DNA of 7,295 bases from SZUA-146 sp963922815. GTDB taxonomy: Bacteria > Pseudomonadota > Gammaproteobacteria > Steroidobacterales > SZUA-146. The stretch covers positions 1-7,295 of the forward strand of contig CAWUKD010000173.1 in NCBI GenBank assembly GCA_963922815.1, written 5' to 3'. The notes under the pieces were generated by a model. That model was not told the DNA's origin, did no database searches, and was given only the letters and a program-made list of their open reading frames with translations. Positions 1-5,440 of this stretch are shown here, piece after piece; positions within the stretch are counted from its first letter, which is position 1; each line of letters begins with the position of its first letter. The position numbers were made by a program, and so were the translations under genes.

Positions 1-70
1 CGATAATAATAAACGCGTAAGCAGCAGCAAGTAATACAAGTGGCAGAAGTAATAGAGAAAGTTTCTTCAT
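1..70 (-). CDS. N-terminus of a secreted or membrane protein (partial, continues past the window start)
   Basis: Reading leftward from the ATG at 70-68 gives 23 codons, MKKLSLLLLPLVLLAAAYAF followed by III. This is a classic Sec signal peptide or N-terminal anchor: two lysines, a leucine-rich core, then small residues. The rest lies outside the window, so no function can be given. The reading frame stays open upstream, but this ATG is the only good start and the signal peptide begins exactly there. No clear Shine-Dalgarno site precedes it. A TATAAT box about 80 bases upstream on the same strand and a hairpin behind the preceding gene support an independent transcription unit. Confidence 0.5.
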   Translation of the reverse strand, partial: MKKLSLLLLPLVLLAAAYAFIII

Positions 71-151
71 TAGGCGTGTCGTTATGTAGGAGGTATATCT
101 TGGGCGATCGCTGAGATCTTGTCCGATTGCCCGGCATGAGACGATGGGCTG

Positions 152-157
152 ATTATA
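152..157 (-). promoter_or_regulatory. Candidate -10 box for the leftmost gene
   Basis: The minus strand reads TATAAT here, a perfect sigma-70 -10 hexamer, about 82 bases upstream of the ATG at 70. The -35 position (about 175-180, reading TTCATG or TTTCAT) is weak and abuts the hairpin at 178-209. The order gene end, hairpin, -10 box, next gene is what one expects between two separate transcription units. This is inferred from sequence match only. Confidence 0.4.
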
Positions 158-177
158 CCGGGTACTGCCATACGCAT

Positions 178-209
178 GAAAGCCGTCTGTCGCAAAACAG
201 GCGGCTTTC
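178..209. terminator. Hairpin resembling a bidirectional intrinsic terminator
   Basis: GAAAGCCGTCTGT (178-190) pairs with ACAGGCGGCTTTC (197-209) around the loop CGCAAA: 13 pairs, 12 Watson-Crick and one G-T. On the plus strand it is followed by TATTATTG, a weak T-rich tail. On the minus strand, the direction of the gene ending at 259, the tail is only the TTTC inside the stem. The A/T ends of both arms are typical of bidirectional terminators between proteobacterial genes. It lies 50 bases past the stop of the 303-residue gene and just before the candidate promoter of the next gene. Confidence 0.65.
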
Positions 210-258
210 TATTATTGCGAACGGATTCGAATTTAACGTTGGGTGAAATGCCAGGCCG

Positions 259-1170
259 CTAAAACCCCATCATGTCGCGTTCTTCGCATTCCGGGTAAAA
301 CTCTGCGTCGCCATCACCCGAGCGGACTTCGACGACGTCCGTGACTTCACCGCTGTTGAGGTCGACGGTGCGAATCGGATACATGTTCTTAAGTTCGTCC
401 TTTTTGAACATGGCTGATAGCGATGTGTCCATGAGAGCAGAACCCCCCATCTTGTCCATGTACTGTTCGAAAGTGGTCATCATGCCTTCAAGTCCTTTTC
501 GGACGTCACTGGCGCCCTTGATCTTGCTTACAGGCGCTACGTATATCTTGTACTTTTCGTTTCCATCGCTGTCTGCGACAAGAAAGCCCTTGCCTGAAAT
601 ACCGTTTACTTTGACGGTGTCATCCAGCGAGCTTACGCTCAGGGTGCCGCGCGGTTTGGTATTAGGGATGTTCATCGCAGGATTGGTAAATTTCTTCATC
701 ATCGCTTCCTGCTCCCGCGTCATGCCCTGCTTGCGGGCTTCGGCCATCGCCTGTTCCATCGCCGCGTTGGCTTGTTTCATGGCTTCGGCCATCTGTCGCT
801 GGGCGTCAGCCATATTACCTCCCATGGCACCAAGTCCGGGCGGAGGTGCCGAGTCTGCGGTGAGTTTGCGGCATACCTTGCCTTCGAGCACGACAACCGC
901 TTTCTCACGGGCCTGAAAAATCATCGTGTCTTCGATCGGTCCGGGCGTAAACGTTACTTTGGGCGCTGAGCCGGCAGAGGCCGACGCGCTGGTTGTCGCC
1001 GAGCTCGAAAAACCTTGCTCGTCGACGCGAAGATCGCCGTCGGAGTTTGCGTAAGTATGGGTGCGTTTGATGAGCGTATCGCCATTCCGAGTGTCGGTCA
1101 CAATGTGCGCGGCAATCGCAGTATGGCCGATTGCGGCGGTTAATATTAGTAGCGCTAATTTGGAATCCAT
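259..1170 (-). CDS. Secreted protein of unknown function with methionine-rich helix (DUF4412-like layout)
   Basis: This is a 303-residue protein with a likely Sec signal peptide (residues 1 to about 21; hydrophobic LALLILTAAIG, then AIAA). It continues with a Ser/Ala/Thr low-complexity stretch (55-69). A beta-type segment (77-103) resembles the 'modification detected, stored value, Cys' pattern of DUF4412-type periplasmic proteins. A long Ala/Gln/Glu/Met helix (116-160) has nine methionines between residues 116 and 158. A second beta/alpha part (175-303) includes the acidic C-terminus. Only two cysteines remain after cleavage (C100, C295), which could form a disulfide. The start is well supported: AAGGAAGGA lies 3-11 bases before the ATG, and the signal peptide begins at that ATG. 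The gene ends 50 bases before a hairpin, so it is probably monocistronic. The DUF4412 link is a recollection of pattern, not a search result, and the molecular function is unknown. Confidence 0.85.
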   Translation of the reverse strand: MDSKLALLILTAAIGHTAIAAHIVTDTRNGDTLIKRTHTYANSDGDLRVDEQGFSSSATTSASASAGSAPKVTFTPGPIEDTMIFQAREKAVVVLEGKVCRKLTADSAPPPGLGAMGGNMADAQRQMAEAMKQANAAMEQAMAEARKQGMTREQEAMMKKFTNPAMNIPNTKPRGTLSVSSLDDTVKVNGISGKGFLVADSDGNEKYKIYVAPVSKIKGASDVRKGLEGMMTTFEQYMDKMGGSALMDTSLSAMFKKDELKNMYPIRTVDLNSGEVTDVVEVRSGDGDAEFYPECEERDMMGF

Positions 1171-1348
1171 GAGTCCTTCCTTATGAATGGATCAGGTGTA
1201 ATACGCTACGAAATATTGTCGGGCTTGGCAACAGTAAAACGTCGGTGTCTTATTAGTGAGCCTGAACAAACGCTGCCACACAGAACGGTATTTCAGTTAG
1301 TGCCTATTGGCGATCAGGACAACTCAAGGCAGAACAAATCTGTCGACC

Positions 1349-1361
1349 TGGAATTATTCCA
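1349..1361. repeat. 13-bp palindrome with a third half-site
   Basis: TGGAATTATTCCA is a perfect palindrome around a central T. A further GGAAT occurs at 1372-1376, so the order is GGAAT, ATTCC, GGAAT. It lies in the 225-base spacer between the two leftmost complete minus-strand genes, about 180 bases upstream of the 303-residue gene and 35 bases past the stop of the 124-residue gene. It could be a regulator binding site or RNA structure; no promoter is clearly attached to it. Confidence 0.3.
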
Positions 1362-1395
1362 AATCGCTGCCGGAATAGTGGGTGTCTGCTTCAGG

Positions 1396-1770
1396 TTACG
1401 CCGATCTAACGTACAAGACGACGGCAACGACCCAGCAGGCAAGTGCAATCAGATCTGCGACAACAACTCTTTTGATCGCGGCATTGAAGTCGCCCACCGT
1501 CGCTGTCAGAAGCAGGAATGAGACGATGCTGATGCCTGAAAATACCAGCGCCGTCGGCTGGCTGGCCGGTTTGAATGCGGCATAGCAGAAGTAGCTTCCG
1601 AGAATGCCAAAGAGCACCGCGCGGTGGCGTAAAAGAATCTCCAGATCGCGGCCTGTGACGTCAATATCATAGAGTGTGGCCAGCCTGGCAGAGCTGATAA
1701 CACCCATCACCGGAAGCAGATGAATGAACCCGATGATGATGAGCATGGCTGAAATGATTTTGGCGGGCAT
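1396..1770 (-). CDS. Small four-helix integral membrane protein
   Basis: This is a 124-residue inner-membrane protein with four hydrophobic segments at about 4-23, 48-66, 74-93 and 102-121. A conserved-looking cytoplasmic/loop motif RDLEILLRHRAVLFG lies at 41-55. I recall small proteobacterial membrane proteins of this pattern (helix, SxARLxxLYG, LLRHRAxLFG, three more helices) that databases sometimes label 'phosphopantetheine adenylyltransferase'. Nothing here resembles that soluble nucleotidyltransferase (no HxGH motif), so that label should not be copied. The frame is open to an ATG at 1830, but the start at 1770 is preferred. The extra 20 residues are unlike a signal or helix, a candidate promoter (1802-1830) would overlap them, and GGA lies 8-10 bases before the 1770 ATG. 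Function unknown. Confidence 0.8.
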   Translation of the reverse strand: MPAKIISAMLIIIGFIHLLPVMGVISSARLATLYDIDVTGRDLEILLRHRAVLFGILGSYFCYAAFKPASQPTALVFSGISIVSFLLLTATVGDFNAAIKRVVVADLIALACWVVAVVLYVRSA

Positions 1771-1801
1771 GGCGTCATCCGGTTCGGCGAGACAGAGGGT
1801 C

Positions 1802-1830
1802 AGCGTAAGCGGCCGTCGGGGGCGCGTCAA
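1802..1830 (-). promoter_or_regulatory. Candidate sigma-70 promoter for the four-helix membrane protein
   Basis: On the minus strand TTGACG (1830-1825) is separated by exactly 17 bases from TACGCT (1807-1802), with 5/6 and 3/6 matches to consensus. Transcription would begin near 1795, about 25 bases before the preferred ATG at 1770. A short inverted repeat, GACCTGAAAGGTC (1832-1844), lies directly upstream of the -35 box and could be an operator. Sequence match only. Confidence 0.3.
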
Positions 1831-1891
1831 CGACCTGAAAGGTCATGATCTGACGGCAGTCAATGTTATGACGTTGTTGATATCACAAGGT

Positions 1892-1925
1892 CCGCGCACA
1901 GCGGGGAAAGTCCGTCGCACCGCTG
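1892..1925 (+). ncRNA. Possible small RNA or attenuated leader ending at the orphan terminator
   Basis: Three alternating segments precede the terminator. CCGC (1892-1895) can pair with GCGG (1901-1904). CAGCGG (1899-1904) can instead pair perfectly with CCGCTG (1920-1925), and those same bases form the left arm of the terminator that ends at 1953. The first and third pairings are compatible with each other, while the second excludes both, as in attenuators. No leader peptide rich in one amino acid and no known riboswitch class was recognised. The 5' end is not defined, so the coordinates mark only the pairing elements before the terminator loop. The transcript itself is an inference. Confidence 0.35.
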
Positions 1926-1959
1926 CAAGAGTTCGTTGGCTCGCAAGCGGCGCTTTTTT
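1917..1959 (+). terminator. Intrinsic terminator with no visible upstream gene
   Basis: The left arm GCACCGCTGC (1917-1926) pairs with GCAAGCGGCGC (1943-1953), with one A-C mismatch and one bulged A. The helix continues through GAG (1929-1931) with CTC (1940-1942), giving about 12 pairs. Six T follow directly (1954-1959), so it is a textbook intrinsic terminator on the plus strand. The only gene to its left runs the other way and starts at 1770, so the transcript being stopped must be a small RNA or a leader of the downstream cluster. Confidence 0.7.
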
Positions 1960-2063
1960 GTTCCGGGGCGGTTTCGCTTATCAGCGGGTGCTCAACATTG
2001 GTCTCTGTTTTCATATGCGAACGTCATCCGTCGTGTTTCGCGCTGAATTAGTCTCATTCAAAA

Positions 2064-2077
2064 ATTGTACTCACAAT
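2064..2077. promoter_or_regulatory. Operator-like inverted repeat ATTGT-N4-ACAAT
   Basis: ATTGT (2064-2068), four bases, then ACAAT (2073-2077) form a perfect inverted repeat in A/T-rich DNA 126 bases before the first gene of the sulfotransferase cluster. The half-sites look like those bound by LacI/GalR-type or MarR-type repressors, but no regulator gene is in the window. It could equally be chance in A/T-rich sequence. Confidence 0.3.
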
Positions 2078-2146
2078 GAAACTTTTGGAACTTATTGATA
2101 GTTCGTCGTGCGCCAAAAATTTTCCATTGCGGCGCCAGAAATATTT

Positions 2147-2173
2147 TTGTCATGGTGAAACTCGCGCTACAGT
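2147..2173 (+). promoter_or_regulatory. Weak candidate promoter for the sulfotransferase cluster
   Basis: TTGTCA (2147-2152, 5/6 match to the -35 consensus) is followed after 15 bases by TACAGT (2168-2173, 4/6 to the -10 consensus). The spacing is two short of the optimum. Transcription would begin near 2180, leaving a short leader with the strong ribosome site GGGGGAG (2192-2198). Confidence 0.25.
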
Positions 2174-2202
2174 AAAAGAGAAGATTTGCTTGGGGGAGCA
2201 TA

Positions 2203-2412
2203 ATGAAAGTAATAAGAGTAATGCGCTTCTTTCTGGTAAGCGTGATTCTGTTGATGGCCCAAGTGTCCTTTGCCTACGTAGGACCCGGCGCGGGCTTAAG
2301 TGCGATTGGAAGCGCACTTGCACTAATCGGTGCACTTCTCTTAGGGATAGTCGGTTTTTTCTGGTATCCCATTAAGCGATTGGTGCGCAAGTATAAAGCC
2401 AGAGAAAGCTGA
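2203..2412 (+). CDS. Small exported one-helix protein with YVGPGAG motif
   Basis: This 69-residue protein has a signal-peptide-like N-terminus (residues 1-24, ending VSFA), then YVGPGAGLSAIGS, a Gly/Ala/Leu transmembrane helix (about 33-54), and a basic cytoplasmic-type tail (WYPIKRLVRKYKARES). The start is firm: GGGGGAG ends four bases before the ATG and the signal peptide begins there. If the signal is cleaved after FAYV/FA, the mature protein starts almost exactly with the Tyr-Val-Gly-Pro-Gly motif, a single-helix membrane peptide. I recall similar short proteins near sulfotransferase or phosphodiesterase genes in marine bacteria, but cannot name a family. Position as first gene of the cluster suggests a small membrane partner of the enzymes downstream. 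That role is inference. Confidence 0.8.
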   Translation: MKVIRVMRFFLVSVILLMAQVSFAYVGPGAGLSAIGSALALIGALLLGIVGFFWYPIKRLVRKYKARES

Positions 2413-2457
2413 ACCGGAGCGGTATCTTTCGATACTGAGCTGGTTCGAGACAATCTG

Positions 2458-2853
2458 ATGTTGTCCAGCCTGATAGGCATCACTATTTTAGTGGCGGGGT
2501 TTGCCGTCATACTTGAGCGTGTGCAACTGATCGCGTTTACGCGACGCGTGATTTCGCTGGGCCGAGCCTCGCTGCAAACAATAAAAGACCCGTCGCTGTC
2601 AGACGCTGACAAAGAACGAACAATTCAGGCCAATACGATCGCCATGTTCAGACTGCTTGGGATTCTGCTCGCAGGTATGGCACTGGCGGTGCTGGTGCCG
2701 CTGCTGTTCGTTTGGGTACTGAGTCAGTTGGGTTGGGTTTCGCTGGCGAGTGTTCTCACCGCATTGACGCGGTGGGATGTGATTGCAGCTGTATCTGTGC
2801 TCGGTGTCATTATTTACCGGATATGTTCGAAATGGCGTCCAAAGACTACGTAA
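2458..2853 (+). CDS. Small membrane protein of the sulfotransferase cluster
   Basis: This 131-residue protein has hydrophobic helices at about 2-19, 62-89 (long, possibly a kinked or paired segment) and 107-121. A polar, charged cytoplasmic-type stretch lies between the first two (28-60, including DPSLSDADKERTIQAN). The C-terminus is basic (SKWRPKTT). The start is supported by CGAGA (2446-2450), seven bases before the ATG. It begins 45 bases after the 69-residue gene and overlaps the following sulfotransferase start by 22 bases, so the two are probably translationally coupled. No known domain was recognised. A membrane scaffold or transporter-like partner for the sulfation enzymes is possible but unproven. 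Confidence 0.8.
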   Translation: MLSSLIGITILVAGFAVILERVQLIAFTRRVISLGRASLQTIKDPSLSDADKERTIQANTIAMFRLLGILLAGMALAVLVPLLFVWVLSQLGWVSLASVLTALTRWDVIAAVSVLGVIIYRICSKWRPKTT

Positions 2854-3926
2854 ATACGTATTCGAAGATCGATCGCGCTCTGCATCGCATGGCGTTTGCC
2901 AGCGGCGGTATTCAGGAAGCTGTCGCTGATATCGAGGACCGTATGAACCGGCGTATACTCGCCCGAATTCCGCTGGTGCGTCCGGTGTTCATTACCGCTT
3001 TGCCAAGAGCTGGAACGACCATGCTGCTCAACCTGCTCTATGAGTCGGGGGAGTTCGCGACGCACACGTACCGAAGCATGCCGTTTGTGCTGTGTCCGCT
3101 TACCTGGGCAAAGCTGTCCGGCGCGCTGAGACAGCGGCGCACGGTCTCGATGGAGCGGGCGCATGGCGACGGAATGACGATCTCTCCGGACAGCGCCGAA
3201 GCCTTTGAGGAAATGCTTTGGCAGCAGTTTTTTACCGAGCACTACAAGTCCCACATGATCGAACCGTGGGGTGAGAAAGAGCATAGCGAGTTCGCGCAAT
3301 TCTTTGAGAATCATCTACGCAAGCAGCTCTTGCTTGACGCGGCGGGGCATGAGCCTCGCCGTTACATGTCCAAAAACAATATGAATGTAGCTCGCATTCC
3401 ATTCCTGAAACGCCTCTACCCGCAGGCCGATATTCTTGTGCCATTTCGCGATCCGCTACAGCAGGCCAGTTCGCTGCTTCGGCAGCATCGGCGTTTTCTG
3501 GCAATGCATCAGTCCGATCCGTTCAGTCAGCAGTACATGCGTGGAATTGGTCACTATGAATTTGGCGCCAACCTCCTGCCGATCAACTTCGACCGCTGGA
3601 TCGACCGGGACCGGCGGGAGGATGCGCTCACGCTGTCTTTTTGGCTTGAATACTGGCAGAGCACCTACACCAGCATACTGAAAACCGCGCACAGCAAGGT
3701 CCGGCTGATTTCATTCGACGGGATGGTTCGTGACCCGGTCCCCAGCCTCGATACAATTGCCGCCTGCGTTGGCATGCGGAATCCGGAGACGCTCGTGAGC
3801 CAGTCCGGAAAGTTGCATCCGGTGAAGCCACACCGCGTGGATCTTGCCGGCGTCAGTCCGAAACTCCTTGAGTCCGTTGCGGCGATATGGGGTTTGCTGA
3901 ATCAGCGAGCGATCACAGGCCAATGA
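2832..3926 (+). CDS. PAPS-dependent sulfotransferase family protein
   Basis: This 364-residue cytoplasmic enzyme is likely of the Sulfotransfer_3-type family, which transfers sulfate from PAPS to a hydroxyl group. Near the N-terminus PVFITALPRAGTTMLLNLL contains the 5'-phosphosulfate-binding loop (LPRAGTT, residues 57-63). The 3'-phosphate-binding region is VPFRDPLQQASSLLRQH, with candidate ligands R206 and S213/S214. H76-H79 region and E124/E127 are possible acceptor-site residues, but this is a guess. No signal peptide is present. The frame is open to an ATG at 2712, but that would bury 120 bases in the upstream gene and add a Cys-rich, unlikely N-terminus. ATG 2832 (GGA ten bases upstream) or ATG 2823 are the plausible starts; relatives begin near the IDRALHRMAF segment. 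The acceptor is unknown: a glycan, lipid or small molecule. Confidence 0.85.
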   Translation: MASKDYVNTYSKIDRALHRMAFASGGIQEAVADIEDRMNRRILARIPLVRPVFITALPRAGTTMLLNLLYESGEFATHTYRSMPFVLCPLTWAKLSGALRQRRTVSMERAHGDGMTISPDSAEAFEEMLWQQFFTEHYKSHMIEPWGEKEHSEFAQFFENHLRKQLLLDAAGHEPRRYMSKNNMNVARIPFLKRLYPQADILVPFRDPLQQASSLLRQHRRFLAMHQSDPFSQQYMRGIGHYEFGANLLPINFDRWIDRDRREDALTLSFWLEYWQSTYTSILKTAHSKVRLISFDGMVRDPVPSLDTIAACVGMRNPETLVSQSGKLHPVKPHRVDLAGVSPKLLESVAAIWGLLNQRAITGQ

Positions 3927-4050
3927 TGCAGCTGCCGCAATTCGTTTTTGCGAGTGCTGGCGGCAATCGTACGCGATCGCATGATGACGTGGCCTGCATG
4001 GTTTTGAACACCGAACGTCGGTTGACTGGGCCTTACACACTTGCAACACG
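3927..4050 (+). other. Structured 124-base spacer between sulfotransferase and ASST genes
   Basis: Nested inverted repeats occur just past the sulfotransferase stop. TGCCGC (3933-3938) can pair with GCGGCA (3960-3965), and CGCAA (3936-3940) with TTGCG (3948-3952). They share bases, so only one forms fully. No T-run follows, so this is not a convincing terminator and read-through into the ASST gene is expected. No clear promoter or ribosome site for that gene is present; the only short ORF is eight codons at 3981. Confidence 0.35.
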
Positions 4051-5373
4051 GTGCGCGGAGTGAACCGCTCCCTGGTCGGATTTGTACTCAGCAGCGCCGC
4101 GCTGGTGTTTGCCTACGGGGTCATCGTAGGGGCGTACCACGTGTTTCCTTACAGCGTGATCAAAGCCGGCGTCAATGCCGTTGAAACCGTGTTTGAAAAT
4201 CGTGACACGCTTCTGGCCGACGAACCGGTGAATTTTATTGCCCCGCGTGAACGGCAGGGCTCGGGAGCTGTGGTCAATTCGATGGGGGTCTCTCAGGATT
4301 CTGTCACTCTGCTGTCCGGGTTCTTCGACGGAATGCCGGGACTCAAGCTGATCACACCCGATGGTTCGGTGATTCGCCACTGGACCGCCGCTTACTCTGT
4401 CCTGATGCCGGATTCTTCCCATATCGAGCCCGCCAGCGATGTTCCGGCCACGGACTGGAACGCGGCGGTACACGGCATGGAGCTGTTGCCGGACGGATCC
4501 GTCGTCTTCAATTTCGATGGCAAGGGTACGGTAAAGCTGGATCGGTGTGGTGACGTGGTGTGGCGGGTAAACCGCATGACTCATCACTCGGTCAACGCGC
4601 GGGAGGGCGGAGGTTTCTGGATGCCGTCCAGGCAGTATCGCAGTGACGTGTCGCCATACCCGCTGTTTCGCACACCTTTTCACGACGACAGCGTGCTGCA
4701 TGTGTCGGCCGATGGTGACGTGGTTGAGGAACTGATGATCAACCAGATACTCATCGACAATGGGTTATTTTCGCTTCTGGCGGCAAACGGGCGATTTACT
4801 TCCGAAGTCGTGGTCGACGACGTTCTTCACATAAACGATGTAGAAGAGCTGACGATTGACAAAGCTCCGGCATTTTCGCGTTTTCGTCCAGGGGACCTGC
4901 TGGTATCGTTTCGTCACCTCAATCTGCTGATTGTGCTTGACCCGCAAAGCCGCAAAATACGCTGGTATCAAACGGGGCCCTGGCATCGTCAACATGACCC
5001 CGATTTTCAGGCTGACGGCACCATCAGCGTGTTCAACAACAACAGTGACGACACCCGGCGCGGAGATATTCTCGGTGGAAGCACCATTGTTCAGGTCGAT
5101 CCATTCAACGCCTTGAATCAGGCAACGATTGTTTATGGCGATGAGCCTGGCCAGCGGTTTTTTACCAACACGCAGGGTAAGCATCAAAAACTCGCGAACG
5201 GCCACTGGCTGATTGTTGAGTATTACGCCGGTCGTGTTTTTGAGGTTGATCGGACCGGCAACGTCGTGTGGGAATATATCAACGGCTACGATGAGGATCG
5301 TGTGGCACGCTTATCGGGCGCCAAGCGTTACTCCGAAAGCTATCTCAAGGTTGATTCCTGGTCCTGCGAGTAG
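4051..5373 (+). CDS. Membrane-anchored arylsulfotransferase (ASST) family beta-propeller protein
   Basis: This 440-residue protein has an N-terminal membrane anchor (about 10-30) and a periplasmic beta-propeller. Repeated blade motifs of the ASST type are visible: HGMELLPDG (141-149), VLHINDVEEL (258-267), DLLVSFRHLNLLIVLDP (282-298), RQHDPDFQADGTISVFNN (313-330), and KHQKLANGHWLI with GRVFEVDRTGNVVWEY (377-409). ASST enzymes move sulfate from phenolic sulfate esters to phenols without PAPS, through a sulfohistidine. The likely active-site cluster is H260, R288/H289, H315 and H378; by the known E. coli enzyme one His is the nucleophile, but I cannot assign which. C166 and C439 (second-last residue) could form a disulfide closing the propeller. 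The start is GTG at 4051 (or GTG 4060). Neither has a good ribosome site, and a stop at 3985 rules out far-upstream starts. Substrate unknown. Confidence 0.8.
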   Translation: MRGVNRSLVGFVLSSAALVFAYGVIVGAYHVFPYSVIKAGVNAVETVFENRDTLLADEPVNFIAPRERQGSGAVVNSMGVSQDSVTLLSGFFDGMPGLKLITPDGSVIRHWTAAYSVLMPDSSHIEPASDVPATDWNAAVHGMELLPDGSVVFNFDGKGTVKLDRCGDVVWRVNRMTHHSVNAREGGGFWMPSRQYRSDVSPYPLFRTPFHDDSVLHVSADGDVVEELMINQILIDNGLFSLLAANGRFTSEVVVDDVLHINDVEELTIDKAPAFSRFRPGDLLVSFRHLNLLIVLDPQSRKIRWYQTGPWHRQHDPDFQADGTISVFNNNSDDTRRGDILGGSTIVQVDPFNALNQATIVYGDEPGQRFFTNTQGKHQKLANGHWLIVEYYAGRVFEVDRTGNVVWEYINGYDEDRVARLSGAKRYSESYLKVDSWSCE

Positions 5374-5440
5374 ATCTCGCTGCGGACCAGATTCTTTCGA
5401 TGCTTACTGATCGGCTTGTTGTTCCGCGCAGCGAGCTCTG
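5366..5440. repeat. Long inverted repeat across the convergent gene ends
   Basis: CTCGCTGCG (5376-5384) pairs perfectly with CGCAGCGAG (5427-5435). With one mismatch the stem extends outward to 5372-5384 / 5427-5439. A short competing hairpin, GCGAG (5366-5370) with CTCGC (5376-5380), loops out the ASST stop codon. The right arm lies in the last codons of the hydrolase gene. No T-run follows on either strand, so this is not a standard intrinsic terminator. It may mark the 3' ends of both transcripts or protect them, as the genes are only 30 bases apart. Confidence 0.45.

Larger units (their letters stand above)
1771..2202. other. Gene-free divergent region, 432 bases
   Basis: No convincing coding sequence was found. 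The open frames here encode Arg/Cys-rich, low-quality translations or run through structured elements. The region holds a candidate promoter for the leftward gene (1802-1830), the short palindrome at 1832-1844, the attenuator-like segments and terminator (1892-1959), an inverted repeat at 2064-2077, and a candidate rightward promoter near 2147-2173. From about 2050 it becomes clearly A/T-richer, as expected for a promoter region of the rightward cluster. Confidence 0.7.

Noticed and set aside
104..111. GCGATCGC octamer, also at 3973-3980
   Set aside because: Only two copies were noticed in the window. This does not indicate a repeat family, and the palindrome is common in some genomes.
341..916. 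191-codon plus-strand open frame opposite the 303-residue secreted protein
   Set aside because: It is antisense to a gene with a good ribosome site and signal peptide. The apparent hydrophobic Ser/Leu-rich translation mirrors the opposite codons.
1183..1521. 112-codon plus-strand open frame
   Set aside because: It overlaps the 3' end of the four-helix membrane gene in antisense, has no ribosome site, and its sequence resembles no protein pattern I know.
1903..1914. GGGGAAAGTCCG, resembling conserved region I of RNase P RNA
   Set aside because: The rest of RNase P RNA (about 300 bases and the partner conserved region) is absent, and a terminator follows within 50 bases.
1868..2098. Plus-strand open frame through the orphan terminator
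   Set aside because: Arg-rich translation with no ribosome site. It runs directly through a strong terminator, so it is unlikely to be translated.
3981..4007. Eight-codon ORF between the sulfotransferase and ASST genes
   Set aside because: No ribosome site and no regulatory codon bias. Its frame does not lead into the ASST gene.
4033..4701. 222-codon minus-strand open frame opposite the ASST gene
   Set aside because: It lies wholly opposite the ASST coding sequence and its spacer, has His/Arg-rich composition with no domain, and the plus-strand frame has clear family motifs.
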